Assembly (NCBI RefSeq): GCF_009789535.1
Contig: NZ_WSUT01000005.1
Coordinates: forward strand, 2,550,001 to 2,614,000
Direction: 5' to 3'
DNA length: 64,000 nucleotides
Origin: Sphingomonas carotinifaciens
GTDB taxonomy: Bacteria > Pseudomonadota > Alphaproteobacteria > Sphingomonadales > Sphingomonadaceae
Shown: one piece after another, positions 54,992 through 64,000 of the stretch
Position numbering within the stretch: the first letter of the stretch is position 1
How the letters are laid out: the number at the start of each line of letters is the position of its first letter
Notes under the pieces: generated by a model
Told to the model about the DNA's origin: nothing
The model's database searches: none
The model's input: the letters and a program-made list of their open reading frames with translations, nothing else
Made by a program: the position numbers and the translations under genes

Positions 54992-55976
54992 GCTCGATCT
55001 GGGGCAGGTAGAAATCCGCCAGCATCGCCTTGACGGTGGCGGCGTTCGGCTCCTGGTTCACCTTGTTGCGGAACTCGGCCGATCCGTGCAGTCCGCGGGT
55101 GTACCAGCCGATATGCTTGCGCGCCATGTTGACGCCCGTCTCGGTGCCATAATGGTCGAGCATCGCGTCGTAATGTTCGGCAACCGCGCGATATTGCTCG
55201 TCCAGCGAAGGATCGGGCACCCGCGTTCCGCTGCGGAACCACTCCATCACCTGCCCCAGCAGCCAGGGCCGGCCATAGGCGCCGCGACCGATCATCACCC
55301 CGTCCGCGCCGGACTGGTCCAGTGCCGCCTGCGCATCCTCGATCGAGCAGATGTCGCCATTGGCCACGACCGGGATCGACACCGCCTCCTTCACCTTGGC
55401 GATGAAGCGCCAGTCGGCGGAGCCCTTGTACATCTGGTTGCGGGTGCGGCCATGCACCGTGATCATCTTGCAGCCAATATCCTCGGCGATGCGGGCGAGT
55501 TCGGGCGCGTTCAGGCTGTCATGGCACCAGCCCATCCGCATCTTGAGCGTGACCGGCACGTCCACCGCCTTGACGCACGCCTCGACGATCGCGGCCGCCA
55601 GCTTCAGGTCGCGCATCAGCGCCGAACCCGCATCGCCGTTCACGACCTTACGCACCGGGCAGCCCATGTTGATGTCGATGATCGCCGCACCGCGATCCGC
55701 ATTCAGCTTCGCCGCCTCGCCCATCTCATAGGGCGTACAGCCGACAAGCTGCATCGACACCGGCTCTTCCAGCGGATGCCATGCCGCCTTCTGCAGCGAC
55801 TGCCGCGTTTCGCGAATCGCCGCCTGGCTGGCGATCATTTCGGTCACGTTGAGGCCCGAGCCGTAGCGGCGCACCAGCGTGCGGAACGGCATGTCGGTGA
55901 CGCCGGTCATCGGCGCCAGAACGACGGGGCTGTCGATCGTCACCGGACCGACCTGGATGGGGTTGAGCGTGCGCAT
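54975..55976 (-). CDS. dusB: tRNA-dihydrouridine synthase B
   Basis: 333 residues, FMN-dependent TIM-barrel enzyme reducing uridines in the tRNA D-loop. Diagnostic segments are [17 protein letters not shown] at the N-terminus, [21 protein letters not shown] (catalytic Cys in the MGCP motif, about 105-108), [14 protein letters not shown], and [13 protein letters not shown]. It heads the dusB-ntrBC-ntrYX group, an arrangement conserved in alphaproteobacteria. Confidence 0.96.
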   Translation of the reverse strand: MRTLNPIQVGPVTIDSPVVLAPMTGVTDMPFRTLVRRYGSGLNVTEMIASQAAIRETRQSLQKAAWHPLEEPVSMQLVGCTPYEMGEAAKLNADRGAAIIDINMGCPVRKVVNGDAGSALMRDLKLAAAIVEACVKAVDVPVTLKMRMGWCHDSLNAPELARIAEDIGCKMITVHGRTRNQMYKGSADWRFIAKVKEAVSIPVVANGDICSIEDAQAALDQSGADGVMIGRGAYGRPWLLGQVMEWFRSGTRVPDPSLDEQYRAVAEHYDAMLDHYGTETGVNMARKHIGWYTRGLHGSAEFRNKVNQEPNAATVKAMLADFYLPQIELAAAA

Positions 55977-56067
55977 GGGATGTGCCTGAAAAACGGGCAG
56001 CGCCTACTCCAATTCACGCTTGCGGGCAAGGTTCAAACCGCGATCATTCCCGCCTAGAGGGACGGAC

Positions 56068-57222
56068 ATGACAGGTTCCTCCCTCACCGCCGCCCTGATC
56101 GTCGCCGCCGGCAGCGGCACGCGCGCCGGCGGCGCCCTGCCCAAGCAATATCGGCCGATCGCCGGCACGCCGATGTTGCGCCGCGCCTATGACGCCGTGG
56201 CGGCGCATGCCGGGATCGATATGGTGCTGGTCGTCGTCTCTGCCGACGAACGCGATCGCGCGGCGGCGATCCTGCCGGGTGCCGAACTGGTCGCAGGGGG
56301 CAGCAGCCGGCGCGAATCGGTCGCCAACGGATTGCGCCATCTCGCTGACCGCGGCGTCGGCCGCGTGCTGGTCCATGATGCCGCCCGCCCCTTCCTGCCG
56401 CCCGCGGTGATCGACCGCGTCCTGGTGGCGCTGGATCGGGCGGACGGGGCGGTTCCCGTCCTGCCGGTCGCCGACACGCTGGCGCGTGGGCCAGACCTGT
56501 TGGGCGATGTCGTACCGCGCACCGACCTTGCCCGCATCCAGACGCCGCAAGGCTTTCATCTGGAACGCCTTCTCGCCGCGCATGCCGCCTGGCCGGCGCA
56601 GGAGGAAGCGACCGACGACGCGCAGATGGTCAGGCGGCTTGGCGGACGCGTCGTCTTGGTGCAGGGCGATACGATGCTCGACAAGGTCACCTACGCGCAA
56701 GACTTCGATGCGGCCGATGCCCGCCTCGCCTGGGAAACCCGCACCGCCATGGGCTTTGACGTCCACCAGCTGGAGGATGGCGAGGAATTGTGGCTGGGCG
56801 GCGTGCTGATCCCGCATCATCAGGGCCTGTCGGGTCATAGCGATGCGGATGTCGCGCTTCATGCGCTGACCGACGCGCTGCTCGGCACGATCGCGGCGGG
56901 CGATATCGGCACGCATTTCCCCCCAAGCGACCCGCAATGGCGCGGCGCCGAGTCGGGCCAGTTCCTGCAACATGCCGCAAAGCTGATCGCGAGGAAGGGC
57001 GGCCGGATCGATTTCGTCGACCTGACCATCATCTGCGAGGCGCCAAAGATCGGCCCGCACCGGGCCGCAATGGTCGCGCGGATCGCCGACCTGCTGGCGC
57101 TGTCGCCCGACCGGGTCAGCCTGAAGGCGACGACGACCGAGCGGCTGGGCTTCACCGGCCGCGGCGAGGGCATCGCGGCACAAGCCGTGGCGACGGTGCG
57201 CCTGCCGGGCGCCGCCGCGTGA
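56068..57222 (+). CDS. ispDF: Bifunctional IspD/IspF (MEP isoprenoid pathway)
   Basis: 384 residues. Residues 1 to about 222 are 2-C-methyl-D-erythritol 4-phosphate cytidylyltransferase (AALIVAAGSGTRAGGALPKQY; VLVHDAARPFLPP). Residues from about 228 on are 2-C-methyl-D-erythritol 2,4-cyclodiphosphate synthase (MGFDVHQLEDGEELWLGG, GLSGHSDADVALHALTDALLG, and the C-terminal GFTGRGEGIAAQA). The fusion is typical of alphaproteobacteria. It catalyses two non-consecutive steps. ATG at 56068 has GAGGGAC upstream. It overlaps the next gene by 4 bp (GTGA). Confidence 0.97.
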   Translation: MTGSSLTAALIVAAGSGTRAGGALPKQYRPIAGTPMLRRAYDAVAAHAGIDMVLVVVSADERDRAAAILPGAELVAGGSSRRESVANGLRHLADRGVGRVLVHDAARPFLPPAVIDRVLVALDRADGAVPVLPVADTLARGPDLLGDVVPRTDLARIQTPQGFHLERLLAAHAAWPAQEEATDDAQMVRRLGGRVVLVQGDTMLDKVTYAQDFDAADARLAWETRTAMGFDVHQLEDGEELWLGGVLIPHHQGLSGHSDADVALHALTDALLGTIAAGDIGTHFPPSDPQWRGAESGQFLQHAAKLIARKGGRIDFVDLTIICEAPKIGPHRAAMVARIADLLALSPDRVSLKATTTERLGFTGRGEGIAAQAVATVRLPGAAA

Positions 57223-57746
57223 AGATCGCCGCACTGCTCGCGCTCGCCGCGCTGGCGGCCGTCACCTCGGCGCAGGCGCAGACCGGCTGCATCACCGGTC
57301 CGGAGGCGGAGGCGATGACCCTGGTCGCCATGCCGGACATCATTCACGAAACCGGCCGGGTCTGCGGCGCCCGCCTGCCCGCGACCAGCCTGATCCGCCG
57401 GAGCGACGGCCCCTTCGTCGCCAAGTACAAGGCGGCGGCCGATGCGGCCTGGCCGGCGGCGCGCGGCGCGATCGTCAAGCTGTCCGACCCTGCGGTCGAT
57501 GCGCTGCTGCAATCCGATTATGCGCGCCCGCTGCTCACCTCGCTGTTGGTGCCGGTCATCGTCGGGCGCATTGCGCTGAAGGATTGCGGCACGATCGACC
57601 GGCTGGTCACCCTGCTGGAGCCGCTGCCGGCGCGCAACAGCGCAGGAGTGGTCGTCGCCACACTGCAATATCTGAAAAGCGAAAAGGCCAAGGGCCGGCA
57701 GGTCGCCGTGCCCGACCTGCCGCTCTGCACGCAAGGGAATCGCTGA
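57219..57746 (+). CDS. Small secreted protein of unknown function
   Basis: 175 residues beginning at GTG 57219 with a clear signal peptide (VKIAALLALAALAAVTSAQAQ). The mature part contains four Cys (in TGCITG, RVCGAR, KDCGTI and LPLCTQ), which could form two disulfides in the periplasm. I do not recognise the family. It is locked between ispDF (4-bp overlap) and pncC (TGATG overlap), so it is translated with them; small uncharacterised proteins in this position occur in sphingomonads. Confidence 0.8.
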   Translation: MKIAALLALAALAAVTSAQAQTGCITGPEAEAMTLVAMPDIIHETGRVCGARLPATSLIRRSDGPFVAKYKAAADAAWPAARGAIVKLSDPAVDALLQSDYARPLLTSLLVPVIVGRIALKDCGTIDRLVTLLEPLPARNSAGVVVATLQYLKSEKAKGRQVAVPDLPLCTQGNR

Positions 57747-58246
57747 TGGACACGCTGCTTCCCCCCGAGATCGTCGCACTCGCCACCCGCGTGATCGAGG
57801 AAAACCGTACCGCCGGCCGCCGCATCGCGGTGGCGGAAAGCTGCACCGGCGGTCTGGTGGCCGCCGCACTGACCGAGGTGCCCGGCGCGTCGGACGTGTT
57901 CGATCTGGGCTTCGTCACCTATTCGAACGACGCCAAGATGACCTTGCTGAAGGTGAGCGCGGACGTGCTGGAAACCTTTGGCGCGGTATCCGTCGCCACC
58001 GCCTGGGCGATGGCGCAGGGCGCGCTGAAGCACAGCACCGCCGACGTCACCGTGTCGATCACCGGCGTCGCCGGGCCTGGTGGCGGCACCGAGAAGAAGC
58101 CGGTGGGCACCGTCCTGTTCGGCCGTGCCGAGCGTGGCGGCGATCCGGACGATGTTCATTCCGTCCGCCGCAGCTTCGGCGATATCGGCCGCGGCGGTAT
58201 CCGCGCTCAGGCGGCGTTGTGCGCGCTGGAGCTGTTGCTGCCGTAA
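57746..58246 (+). CDS. pncC: Nicotinamide-nucleotide amidase (CinA C-terminal domain)
   Basis: 166 residues, a stand-alone CinA C-terminal domain. The family signature VAESCTGGLVAAALTEVPGASDVF is seen at 31-54 (AESCTGG core), with SNDAKMTLL and SITGVAGPGGGTEKKPVGTVLFG. It deamidates NMN to nicotinic acid mononucleotide in NAD salvage. The start overlaps the previous stop (TGATG). The 3' end overlaps the convergent COQ10-type gene by 40 bp. Confidence 0.93.
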   Translation: MDTLLPPEIVALATRVIEENRTAGRRIAVAESCTGGLVAAALTEVPGASDVFDLGFVTYSNDAKMTLLKVSADVLETFGAVSVATAWAMAQGALKHSTADVTVSITGVAGPGGGTEKKPVGTVLFGRAERGGDPDDVHSVRRSFGDIGRGGIRAQAALCALELLLP

Positions 58247-58665
58247 AGCTTGCGGGCCCGGTCCTCGAACGCGCCGATCATCCGGCGCAATGCGGTGCCG
58301 AACACCTGGCCGGCCAGCATCTCGAACACGCGGTTCTTGAACGCGAAATCCACCGAGAAGTCGACCGCACAGCCGCCCTCCTCGGCCCGGAAGCGCCATT
58401 CGTTGCGCAGATATTTGAGCGGCCCGTCGATATAATCAACATTGATGCTGTGCGGCCGCTGCTTGGCGACGCGGCTGGTGAACGTCTCGCGCAGCCCCTT
58501 GAAGCCGACGATCATGTCCGCCACCGTCTCCGTGTCGCTGTCCGACCGGACCCGCATCGCCGATACCCAGGGCAAGAACTCCGGATAGCGGCCGATATCG
58601 GCCACCATGTCGAACATCTGCTCCGGCGTATAGGGAAGGTGGCGCGTCTCGCTGTGCTTGGGCAT
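58207..58665 (-). CDS. COQ10/RatA-type START-domain protein
   Basis: 152 residues of the polyketide-cyclase/START superfamily. The N-terminal SETRHLPYTPEQMFDMVADIGRYPEFLPW is the hallmark of the COQ10/RatA subgroup (PYTPEQMFDMVADIGRYPEF core), and DFSVDFAFKNRVFEMLAGQVF lies near the C-terminus. COQ10 proteins bind ubiquinone and aid respiration; the RatA toxin annotation of the E. coli member is less likely here. It starts 5 bp after lipA ends, a pairing common in alphaproteobacteria, and its end overlaps convergent pncC. Confidence 0.9.
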   Translation of the reverse strand: MPKHSETRHLPYTPEQMFDMVADIGRYPEFLPWVSAMRVRSDSDTETVADMIVGFKGLRETFTSRVAKQRPHSINVDYIDGPLKYLRNEWRFRAEEGGCAVDFSVDFAFKNRVFEMLAGQVFGTALRRMIGAFEDRARKLYGSNSSSAHNAA

Positions 58666-58670
58666 GCGCG

Positions 58671-59612
58671 TTACGCCCTCACCTCCTGGGGCCTGGCCGC
58701 GGCCAGCTTGGCCGCCCGCGCATCGCGCAGCCGTGCGAAATCGTCGCCCGCATGATAGCTCGACCGGGTCAGCGGCGAGGACGCCACCAGCAGGAACCCC
58801 TTGGCCCGCGCGATCGCGGCATAGGCGTCGAACGCCTTGGGCGTCACGAACTCGGCGACCTTGGCGTGGCGCGGCGTCGGTTGCAGATACTGGCCCATGG
58901 TCAGAAAATCGATGTCGGCAGAGCGCATGTCGTCCATCACCTGATGGATCTCCAGCCGCTCCTCGCCCAGCCCCAGCATCACGCCCGACTTGGTGAAGAT
59001 CGACGGATCATGCCGCTTCACGCTCTCCAGCAGACGCAGCGACGCGTAATAGCGCGCGCCCGGCCGGATCGTCGGATACAGCCTGGGGACGGTTTCCAGA
59101 TTGTGGTTGTACACGTCCGGCCGCGCCTCGACGATCGACTCGACCGCGGCCTGCGCCTTGTTGCGGAAGTCGGGCGTCAGGATTTCGATCGTGGTCGAGG
59201 GCGTGTTGCGACGCAGCGCCTGGATGACCTTCACGAACTGCGACGCGCCGCCATCGGGCAGGTCGTCGCGGTCCACGCTGGTGATGACGATATGCTGCAG
59301 ACCCATCTCGGCCGCCGCCACCGCGACATGCTCGGGCTCCAGCGGATCGACCTTGCGCGGCATCCCCGTCTTCACGTTGCAAAAGGCGCAGGCGCGGGTG
59401 CAGGTATCGCCCAGGATCATCACCGTCGCGTGCTTCTTGGTCCAGCACTCGCCGATGTTCGGACAGGCCGCCTCCTCGCAGACCGTCGCCAGGTTCAGGC
59501 GGCGCATGAGCTGCTTGGTTTCCGCAAAGCCGACCGAGGTCGGGGCCTTCACACGGATCCAATCGGGCTTGCGCGCGCGCGGCGGCGCGGCCAACGGGGT
59601 CATCTCGTTCAT
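58671..59612 (-). CDS. lipA: Lipoyl synthase
   Basis: 313 residues, radical-SAM enzyme inserting two sulfurs into protein-bound octanoate. Both iron-sulfur clusters are visible: the auxiliary [12 protein letters not shown] motif (about 45-56) and the radical-[11 protein letters not shown] motif (CxxxCxxC, about 71-78). [15 protein letters not shown] and GLGE are further family marks. The start MNEMTPLA at 59612 gives the usual length; the open frame continues upstream into the carbonic anhydrase control region without a better start. Confidence 0.97.
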   Translation of the reverse strand: MNEMTPLAAPPRARKPDWIRVKAPTSVGFAETKQLMRRLNLATVCEEAACPNIGECWTKKHATVMILGDTCTRACAFCNVKTGMPRKVDPLEPEHVAVAAAEMGLQHIVITSVDRDDLPDGGASQFVKVIQALRRNTPSTTIEILTPDFRNKAQAAVESIVEARPDVYNHNLETVPRLYPTIRPGARYYASLRLLESVKRHDPSIFTKSGVMLGLGEERLEIHQVMDDMRSADIDFLTMGQYLQPTPRHAKVAEFVTPKAFDAYAAIARAKGFLLVASSPLTRSSYHAGDDFARLRDARAAKLAAARPQEVRA

Positions 59613-59730
59613 GCATCGCGAAATAGCGATGTGATCGGCGAGACACAATGGCGACCCGTCCCGGGATCGATTCGGAACCGCTTCGGTCCTAACGTGTTCG
59701 CCATCATGCGTTACAATTCCGGGAGTGATC

Positions 59731-60375
59731 ATGACCGACTTTTCCGACCTCGTTGATGGCTATCGCCGCTTCCGCACCGCCGACTGGCGTCGTCAGCGCG
59801 AGCGCTGGTCCGAGCTGAAGGAAGGCCAGAGCCCCAAGGTGATGGTGATCGCCTGCTCCGACAGCCGGGTCGATCCCGCACAGGTATTCGACACGCTGCC
59901 CGGCGAGATCTTCGTGGTGCGCAACGTCGCCGCGCTCGTTCCCCCCTTCGAGACCGGTGGCGGGCATCACGGCGTGTCGGCCGCGCTCGAATTCGCGGTG
60001 ACCCAGCTCAAGGTTGAGGAAGTCGTGGTGATGGGCCATGGCAAGTGCGGCGGCTGCCAGGCGGCGCTGACGCAGGGCTTTGCCGATGCCAAGCCGGGTG
60101 AAGGCGGCTTCATCGCCGACTGGGTCCATCTGCTCGACGGCGCGCGCGAAAAGGTGCAGGCCGAGCATCTGGAAGGTGCCGAGGCGACCCGCGCGATGGA
60201 ACTGGAAGCGGTGCGCACCTCGATCGAGAATCTGCGCACCTTCCCCTTCGTGACCAAGGGCGAGGACGCCGGCACGCTGAAGCTGCGCGGCGCCTATTTT
60301 GCGATCGCCGACGGCATCCTGCACGTCATGGAAGACGATGGCGCGTTCAAGCCCGCCTGGACCGAGGCCGCCTGA
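59731..60375 (+). CDS. can: Beta-class carbonic anhydrase
   Basis: 214 residues. Zinc ligands and dyad are in place: Cys in ACSDSR (CxDxR, about 42-46), His and Cys in GHGKCGGC (HxxC, about 103-108). It interconverts CO2 and bicarbonate in the cytosol. ATG at 59731 is preceded by GGGAG. Divergent from lipA with a 118-bp gap. Convergent with the APC permease gene (4-bp gap). Confidence 0.96.
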   Translation: MTDFSDLVDGYRRFRTADWRRQRERWSELKEGQSPKVMVIACSDSRVDPAQVFDTLPGEIFVVRNVAALVPPFETGGGHHGVSAALEFAVTQLKVEEVVVMGHGKCGGCQAALTQGFADAKPGEGGFIADWVHLLDGAREKVQAEHLEGAEATRAMELEAVRTSIENLRTFPFVTKGEDAGTLKLRGAYFAIADGILHVMEDDGAFKPAWTEAA

Positions 60376-60379
60376 TATC

Positions 60380-61759
60380 TCAGTCCTGCACCGGCCAACT
60401 CCCTCGGCGGCGTAGCACGAACCAGTAATAGGCCGCCGAGCCGACGATCTGCGCCCCGGTCATCAACAGGCCGGGGCGCCCTTCCTCCAGATCCAGCCAG
60501 CTCGTCCACACGATATAACCCAGCGCCACCAGCGTGATGATGGGCGCCAGCGGATAGAGCGGCATCCGATACGGCGCATGGGCCGTGGCCCCCGTCCGCC
60601 GCCCGACGATCGCGGCCAGCGCGATGCCCGCATAGATCGCCACCAGCCCGGTTCCGCTCAGCACCAGGAGCAGCGTCAGCGGCAGGAAACAGCAAAGCAC
60701 CCCGACCCCGCCGACGACCAGCGTACCGATGACGGGCGATCCCAGCCGCGGGTGGATGCTCGCCATCCAGCGGTCGACCGGCGCGCCCCAGCTGCGATCC
60801 CGCGCGGTGCCGTAGAAGAAGCGCGCGCAGGCCAGGATGCATGCAATGATCGCGTTGACGATCGCCACCACCACCCCCAGCGCCATCGCCGCGCCAAGCG
60901 CGCTGCCGCCCCGCGCCGTCACCATCTGCCCGAACGGATCGTCGTGGCGCAGCACGCCGCCCAGATCCTGTGCCGAGACGAGCAGCGCGATCACCGGCAC
61001 CACCTCGAACGCCAGCGTCAGTATCAGTGCCGCAAGGATCGCCTTGGCGATACGCTGGGGCGCATCCAGCATCTCTTCGCCGAAATACACCGCCGCGCCG
61101 TAGCCGTTGAGCGCAAAGATCGCGATCGATGCCGCCAGCCCGATACTCGCCGGACTGGCCGGCACCAGCCCGTTCGCCGCCGGCATCATCGGCGCGGTCA
61201 GGAAGCGTGTGGCATCCTGCACCCAGTCGGCGAACCCCAGTCCCACCACGACCAGGATCGCCAGCACCTCGATCGCCAGAAACGCGCCCGTCACCAAGGC
61301 GTTGACCCGGATGTTGAGGAGCGCCACCAGCGTGGAGGCCGCGACCACCGCCGCCGCCACCGGCACCGCCGGCAGACCCGGCATCACGGTTGCCAGCACC
61401 GCACTGATCCCCAGTCCCGCCACGGGTGGAAACAGCAGGTTGTTGAAGACGTTGACGCCCAGCATTACGAAGCCGGCCAGCGGCCCCAGCGTGCGCGCCA
61501 CCGCGACATATTCGCCACCCGCCACCGGCCATGCCGACGACAATTCGGCATAGATGAACGCGGTGGCGACGCACACGATCGCGGCCAGGATCATCGCCCA
61601 CACCGCGCCGGTGCCGGCGACCTGCAACATCCCCGGCACGATCACGAACACCGACGATGCCGGCGTCGCCACGGACAGCGTCAGGAACAGCACGCCCATG
61701 ACGCCCAGGCTGCGGACCAGCCGGGGCGCCGCCGCCGGCTGCAACTGATCGTCCAGCAT
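60380..61759 (-). CDS. APC-superfamily amino-acid/polyamine permease
   Basis: 459 residues with about twelve TM helices and the APC N-terminal pattern LGVMGVLFLTLSVATPASSVFVIVPG (TM1, helix break at PASS) followed by AFIYAELSSAWPVAGGEYV (TM2-3). FALNGYGAAVYFGEEML fits TM6 of the LeuT-like fold. Substrate unknown; amino acid, amine or similar. Sixteen bases downstream of aspS on the same strand, so it may be co-transcribed. Confidence 0.92.
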   Translation of the reverse strand: MLDDQLQPAAAPRLVRSLGVMGVLFLTLSVATPASSVFVIVPGMLQVAGTGAVWAMILAAIVCVATAFIYAELSSAWPVAGGEYVAVARTLGPLAGFVMLGVNVFNNLLFPPVAGLGISAVLATVMPGLPAVPVAAAVVAASTLVALLNIRVNALVTGAFLAIEVLAILVVVGLGFADWVQDATRFLTAPMMPAANGLVPASPASIGLAASIAIFALNGYGAAVYFGEEMLDAPQRIAKAILAALILTLAFEVVPVIALLVSAQDLGGVLRHDDPFGQMVTARGGSALGAAMALGVVVAIVNAIIACILACARFFYGTARDRSWGAPVDRWMASIHPRLGSPVIGTLVVGGVGVLCCFLPLTLLLVLSGTGLVAIYAGIALAAIVGRRTGATAHAPYRMPLYPLAPIITLVALGYIVWTSWLDLEEGRPGLLMTGAQIVGSAAYYWFVLRRRGSWPVQD

Positions 61760-61775
61760 CGCCGCGCCTGACGGG

Positions 61776-63587
61776 TCAGCCCGCCTTGGGCGCCACCGTC
61801 TTGTCGACCTCGGGCCCGGTCGCCGTCGTGCGCAGGCTCAGCTCGCGCATCTGTGCGTTCGACGGCAGGCTGGGCGCCCCCATCAGCAGGTCCTCGGCAC
61901 GCTGGTTCATCGGGAACAGCGAGATTTCGCGCAAATTCTGCGCGCCGCATACCAGCATGACGATCCGGTCGACGCCGGCCGCCATGCCGCCGTGCGGCGG
62001 GGCGCCATACTGGAACGCGCGGTACAGGCCGCCGAAGCGCTCCTCCACATCCGCCTTGGACAGGCCGACCAGCTCGAACGCCTTGACCATCAGCTCCGGG
62101 CTCTGGTTGCGGATCGATCCCGATGCGATCTCGTAGCCGTTGCAGACCAGATCATATTGATAGGCCTTGATGGTCAGCGGGTCCTGACCATCCAGCGCGT
62201 CCATCCCGCCCTGCGGCATCGAGAAGGGGTTGTGCGCGAACTCCACCTTCTTGGCGTCCTCATCCCATTCGTAGAAGGGAAAATCGACGATCCAGCACAG
62301 GCGGAACGCGTCCTTCTCGATCAGCCCCAGCTGATCGGCGACGCGGGTGCGTGCCGCGCCGGCCAGCTTGGCCGCCTGCTCGACCTTGCCCGCCGCGAAG
62401 AACAGCCCGTCATCGGGTCCCAGCCCCAGCGCGGCATAGATCGCCTCCATGCCTTCGGTGCCGTGGTTCTTGGCGATCGGCCCGCCGAACTCGCCGCCCT
62501 TGCGGGTGACGTAGCCAAGGCCGGCATGCCCCTCGGCGCGCGCCCATTCGTTCATCTCGTCGAAGAACTTGCGGCTCTTGTCCGCGGTCGCCGGTGCCGG
62601 GATGGCGCGTACCACGCCGCCCGAACCCACGATCTTCTCGAACAGGCCGAAGCCCGAGGTGGTGAAATGCGCCGACACATCGGTGATGATCAGCGGGTTG
62701 CGCAAATCGGGCTTGTCGCTGCCGTACTTCAGCATCGCCTCGTCATAGGCGATCCGCGGAAACTCGCCGCTCGGCGTCACGGTGCGGCCATCGGCAAAGG
62801 ACTCGAAGATGCCGCCGATCACCGGCTCCATCGTCTCCCACACCTCTTCCTGCGTGACGAAGCTCATCTCCAGGTCGAGCTGGTAGAATTCACCCGGCAG
62901 GCGGTCGGCGCGCGGGTCCTCGTCGCGGAAGCACGGTGCGATCTGGAAATAGCGGTCGAAGCCCGCGACCATCAGCAACTGCTTGTACTGCTGCGGCGCC
63001 TGCGGCAGCGCGTAGAACTTGCCCGGATGGATGCGGCTCGGCACCAGGAAGTCGCGCGCGCCCTCCGGCGACGATGCGGTCAGGATCGGCGTCGAATATT
63101 CGGTGAAGCCCACCGCTTCCATGCGGCGGCGCATCTCGGAAATCACCTTGGTACGGCGCACGATGTTGGCGTGCAGCGTTTCGCGGCGCAGATCCAGGAA
63201 GCGGTAGCGCAGGCGGATATCCTCGGGATATTCCTGCTCGCCCGCCACCGGCATCGGCAATTCCTCGGCCGCCGACAGTACGGTCGCGCCGCGTGCGAAC
63301 ACCTCGATCTCGCCGGTCGCCAGCTTCGCGTTCACCGTGCCGCCCGATCGCGCCTTCACCACGCCGTCGATCGTCACCACCGACTCGACGCGCACCGCCT
63401 CCAGCACCGGCAGCGCCGCCGAGTCGCTGTCCGCCACGATCTGCGTGATGCCGTAATGATCGCGCAGGTCGATGAACAGCACGCCGCCATGATCGCGCTT
63501 GCGGTGCACCCATCCGGACAGGCGAACGGTTTCGCCGACCTGGGGAGCGGCCAGCGCGGCACAATGGTGGGTTCTATAGGCGTGCAT
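61776..63587 (-). CDS. aspS: Aspartyl-tRNA synthetase (probably non-discriminating)
   Basis: 603 residues, bacterial-type class II synthetase. OB-fold anticodon-binding domain at the N-terminus ([23 protein letters not shown]), motif 1 around [14 protein letters not shown], motif 2 [19 protein letters not shown], a GAD insertion domain in the middle, and motif 3 [13 protein letters not shown] near the end. It charges tRNA-Asp, and in many alphaproteobacteria also tRNA-Asn (established for the group, not readable here). ATG at 63587. Confidence 0.97.
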   Translation of the reverse strand: MHAYRTHHCAALAAPQVGETVRLSGWVHRKRDHGGVLFIDLRDHYGITQIVADSDSAALPVLEAVRVESVVTIDGVVKARSGGTVNAKLATGEIEVFARGATVLSAAEELPMPVAGEQEYPEDIRLRYRFLDLRRETLHANIVRRTKVISEMRRRMEAVGFTEYSTPILTASSPEGARDFLVPSRIHPGKFYALPQAPQQYKQLLMVAGFDRYFQIAPCFRDEDPRADRLPGEFYQLDLEMSFVTQEEVWETMEPVIGGIFESFADGRTVTPSGEFPRIAYDEAMLKYGSDKPDLRNPLIITDVSAHFTTSGFGLFEKIVGSGGVVRAIPAPATADKSRKFFDEMNEWARAEGHAGLGYVTRKGGEFGGPIAKNHGTEGMEAIYAALGLGPDDGLFFAAGKVEQAAKLAGAARTRVADQLGLIEKDAFRLCWIVDFPFYEWDEDAKKVEFAHNPFSMPQGGMDALDGQDPLTIKAYQYDLVCNGYEIASGSIRNQSPELMVKAFELVGLSKADVEERFGGLYRAFQYGAPPHGGMAAGVDRIVMLVCGAQNLREISLFPMNQRAEDLLMGAPSLPSNAQMRELSLRTTATGPEVDKTVAPKAG

Positions 63588-63668
63588 GATCGCGATCTCT
63601 GACAAGCAAAGTGGAAAGCCGGCCGCTTTCCTGTCCGGCCCCTCTTTGTCAACCCGCGCGAGCCGTCT

Positions 63669-64000
63669 ATGGGCAATCGGATGCACGTACACCCGTTGAT
63701 TACCGACAGCGCGACGCTCGCCAATCTCTGCACCCGCCTCGCCGATGCCGACTTCGTCACCGTCGACACCGAGTTCATGCGCGAAAGCACCTATTGGCCC
63801 GAACTCTGCCTGATCCAGATCGCCGACACCAACGAGGCCGCCGCGATCGATCCGATGGCGCCGGGGCTCGACATGACCCCCCTGCTCGACCTGCTGGTCA
63901 ACAACGAGGATGTGCTGAAGGTCTTCCATGCCGGCGGCCAGGACATCGAGATCATCTACAACCTGACCGGCAAGACGCCGCACCCGCTGTTCGACACGCA
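63669..64000 (+). CDS. rnd: Ribonuclease D (3' part beyond window)
   Basis: The first 110 codons are present. The DEDD exonuclease motifs are clear: [22 protein letters not shown] (Exo I, Asp-Thr-Glu) and [27 protein letters not shown] (Exo II, with Asp). The ExoIII motif and HRDC domain would lie past the edge. It trims tRNA 3' ends. ATG at 63669 or 63681 (MHVHPL). Divergent from aspS with an 81-bp gap. Confidence 0.93.
   Translation, partial: MGNRMHVHPLITDSATLANLCTRLADADFVTVDTEFMRESTYWPELCLIQIADTNEAAAIDPMAPGLDMTPLLDLLVNNEDVLKVFHAGGQDIEIIYNLTGKTPHPLFDT

Overview
The window is GC-rich DNA from an alphaproteobacterium, most likely a sphingomonad (Sphingomonas or a close relative). The evidence is a sphingomonad-style TonB-dependent receptor, a fused ispDF, a tandem double-domain Hfq, the order dusB-ntrB-ntrC-ntrY-ntrX-hfq-hflX-mazG, and the lipA-COQ10 pair. 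These assignments were made by reading the sequence and translations; no database search was run.

Left flank (1-20321). A TonB-dependent receptor cut by the window edge, a gene-poor stretch, a DUF892 ferritin-like protein, tRNA-Gly(CCC), a divergent SDR/AraC pair and a HAD-membrane fusion come first. Next is a tightly overlapping six-gene operon on the minus strand: periplasmic binding protein, OprO/P-type porin, CitMHS carrier, AbrB-type membrane protein, alpha/beta hydrolase and ATP-grasp enzyme. It is divergent from a TctD/TctE-like two-component system, so it is probably a regulated organic-acid or metal-chelate uptake unit. holB, dacC, an MltB-type transglycosylase and tRNA-Ser(TGA) follow.

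Defence island (20335-45977). A type I-E CRISPR-Cas locus has a complete class 1-like DISARM core inserted in it. cas3 is on the minus strand. Divergent from it are drmD-drmMI-drmA-drmB (no drmC seen), each start overlapping the preceding stop. Then comes a 574-bp intergenic region and cas8e-cas11-cas7-cas5-cas6-cas1-cas2, a 49-bp leader and an array of 62 near-identical 29-bp repeats plus one degenerate terminal repeat.

The most unusual element lies in the gap between drmB and cas8e. Two degenerate copies of the array repeat (35893-35921 and 35942-35970) keep the hairpin, one of them through a compensatory base-pair swap, and flank a spacer of only 20 nt instead of 32. This looks like a mini-CRISPR of the CreA/CreR kind, a crRNA-like guide that directs Cascade to repress a nearby promoter. 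The first 8 nt of its spacer match a site about 270 bp upstream (35626), and a second site (35595) matches the first 5. Both sites are preceded by AAC. Weaker matches lie at the cas8e promoter and in the cas3/drmD intergenic region. I infer a guide RNA that could link control of cas genes, and perhaps DISARM, to Cascade itself, or a CreTA-type RNA addiction module.

Right flank (46157-64000). Housekeeping genes: mazG, hflX, hfq, the ntrYX and ntrBC nitrogen-regulation systems, dusB, ispDF, a small secreted protein, pncC, a COQ10/RatA-type START protein, lipA, a beta-carbonic anhydrase, an APC permease, aspS and the beginning of rnd.
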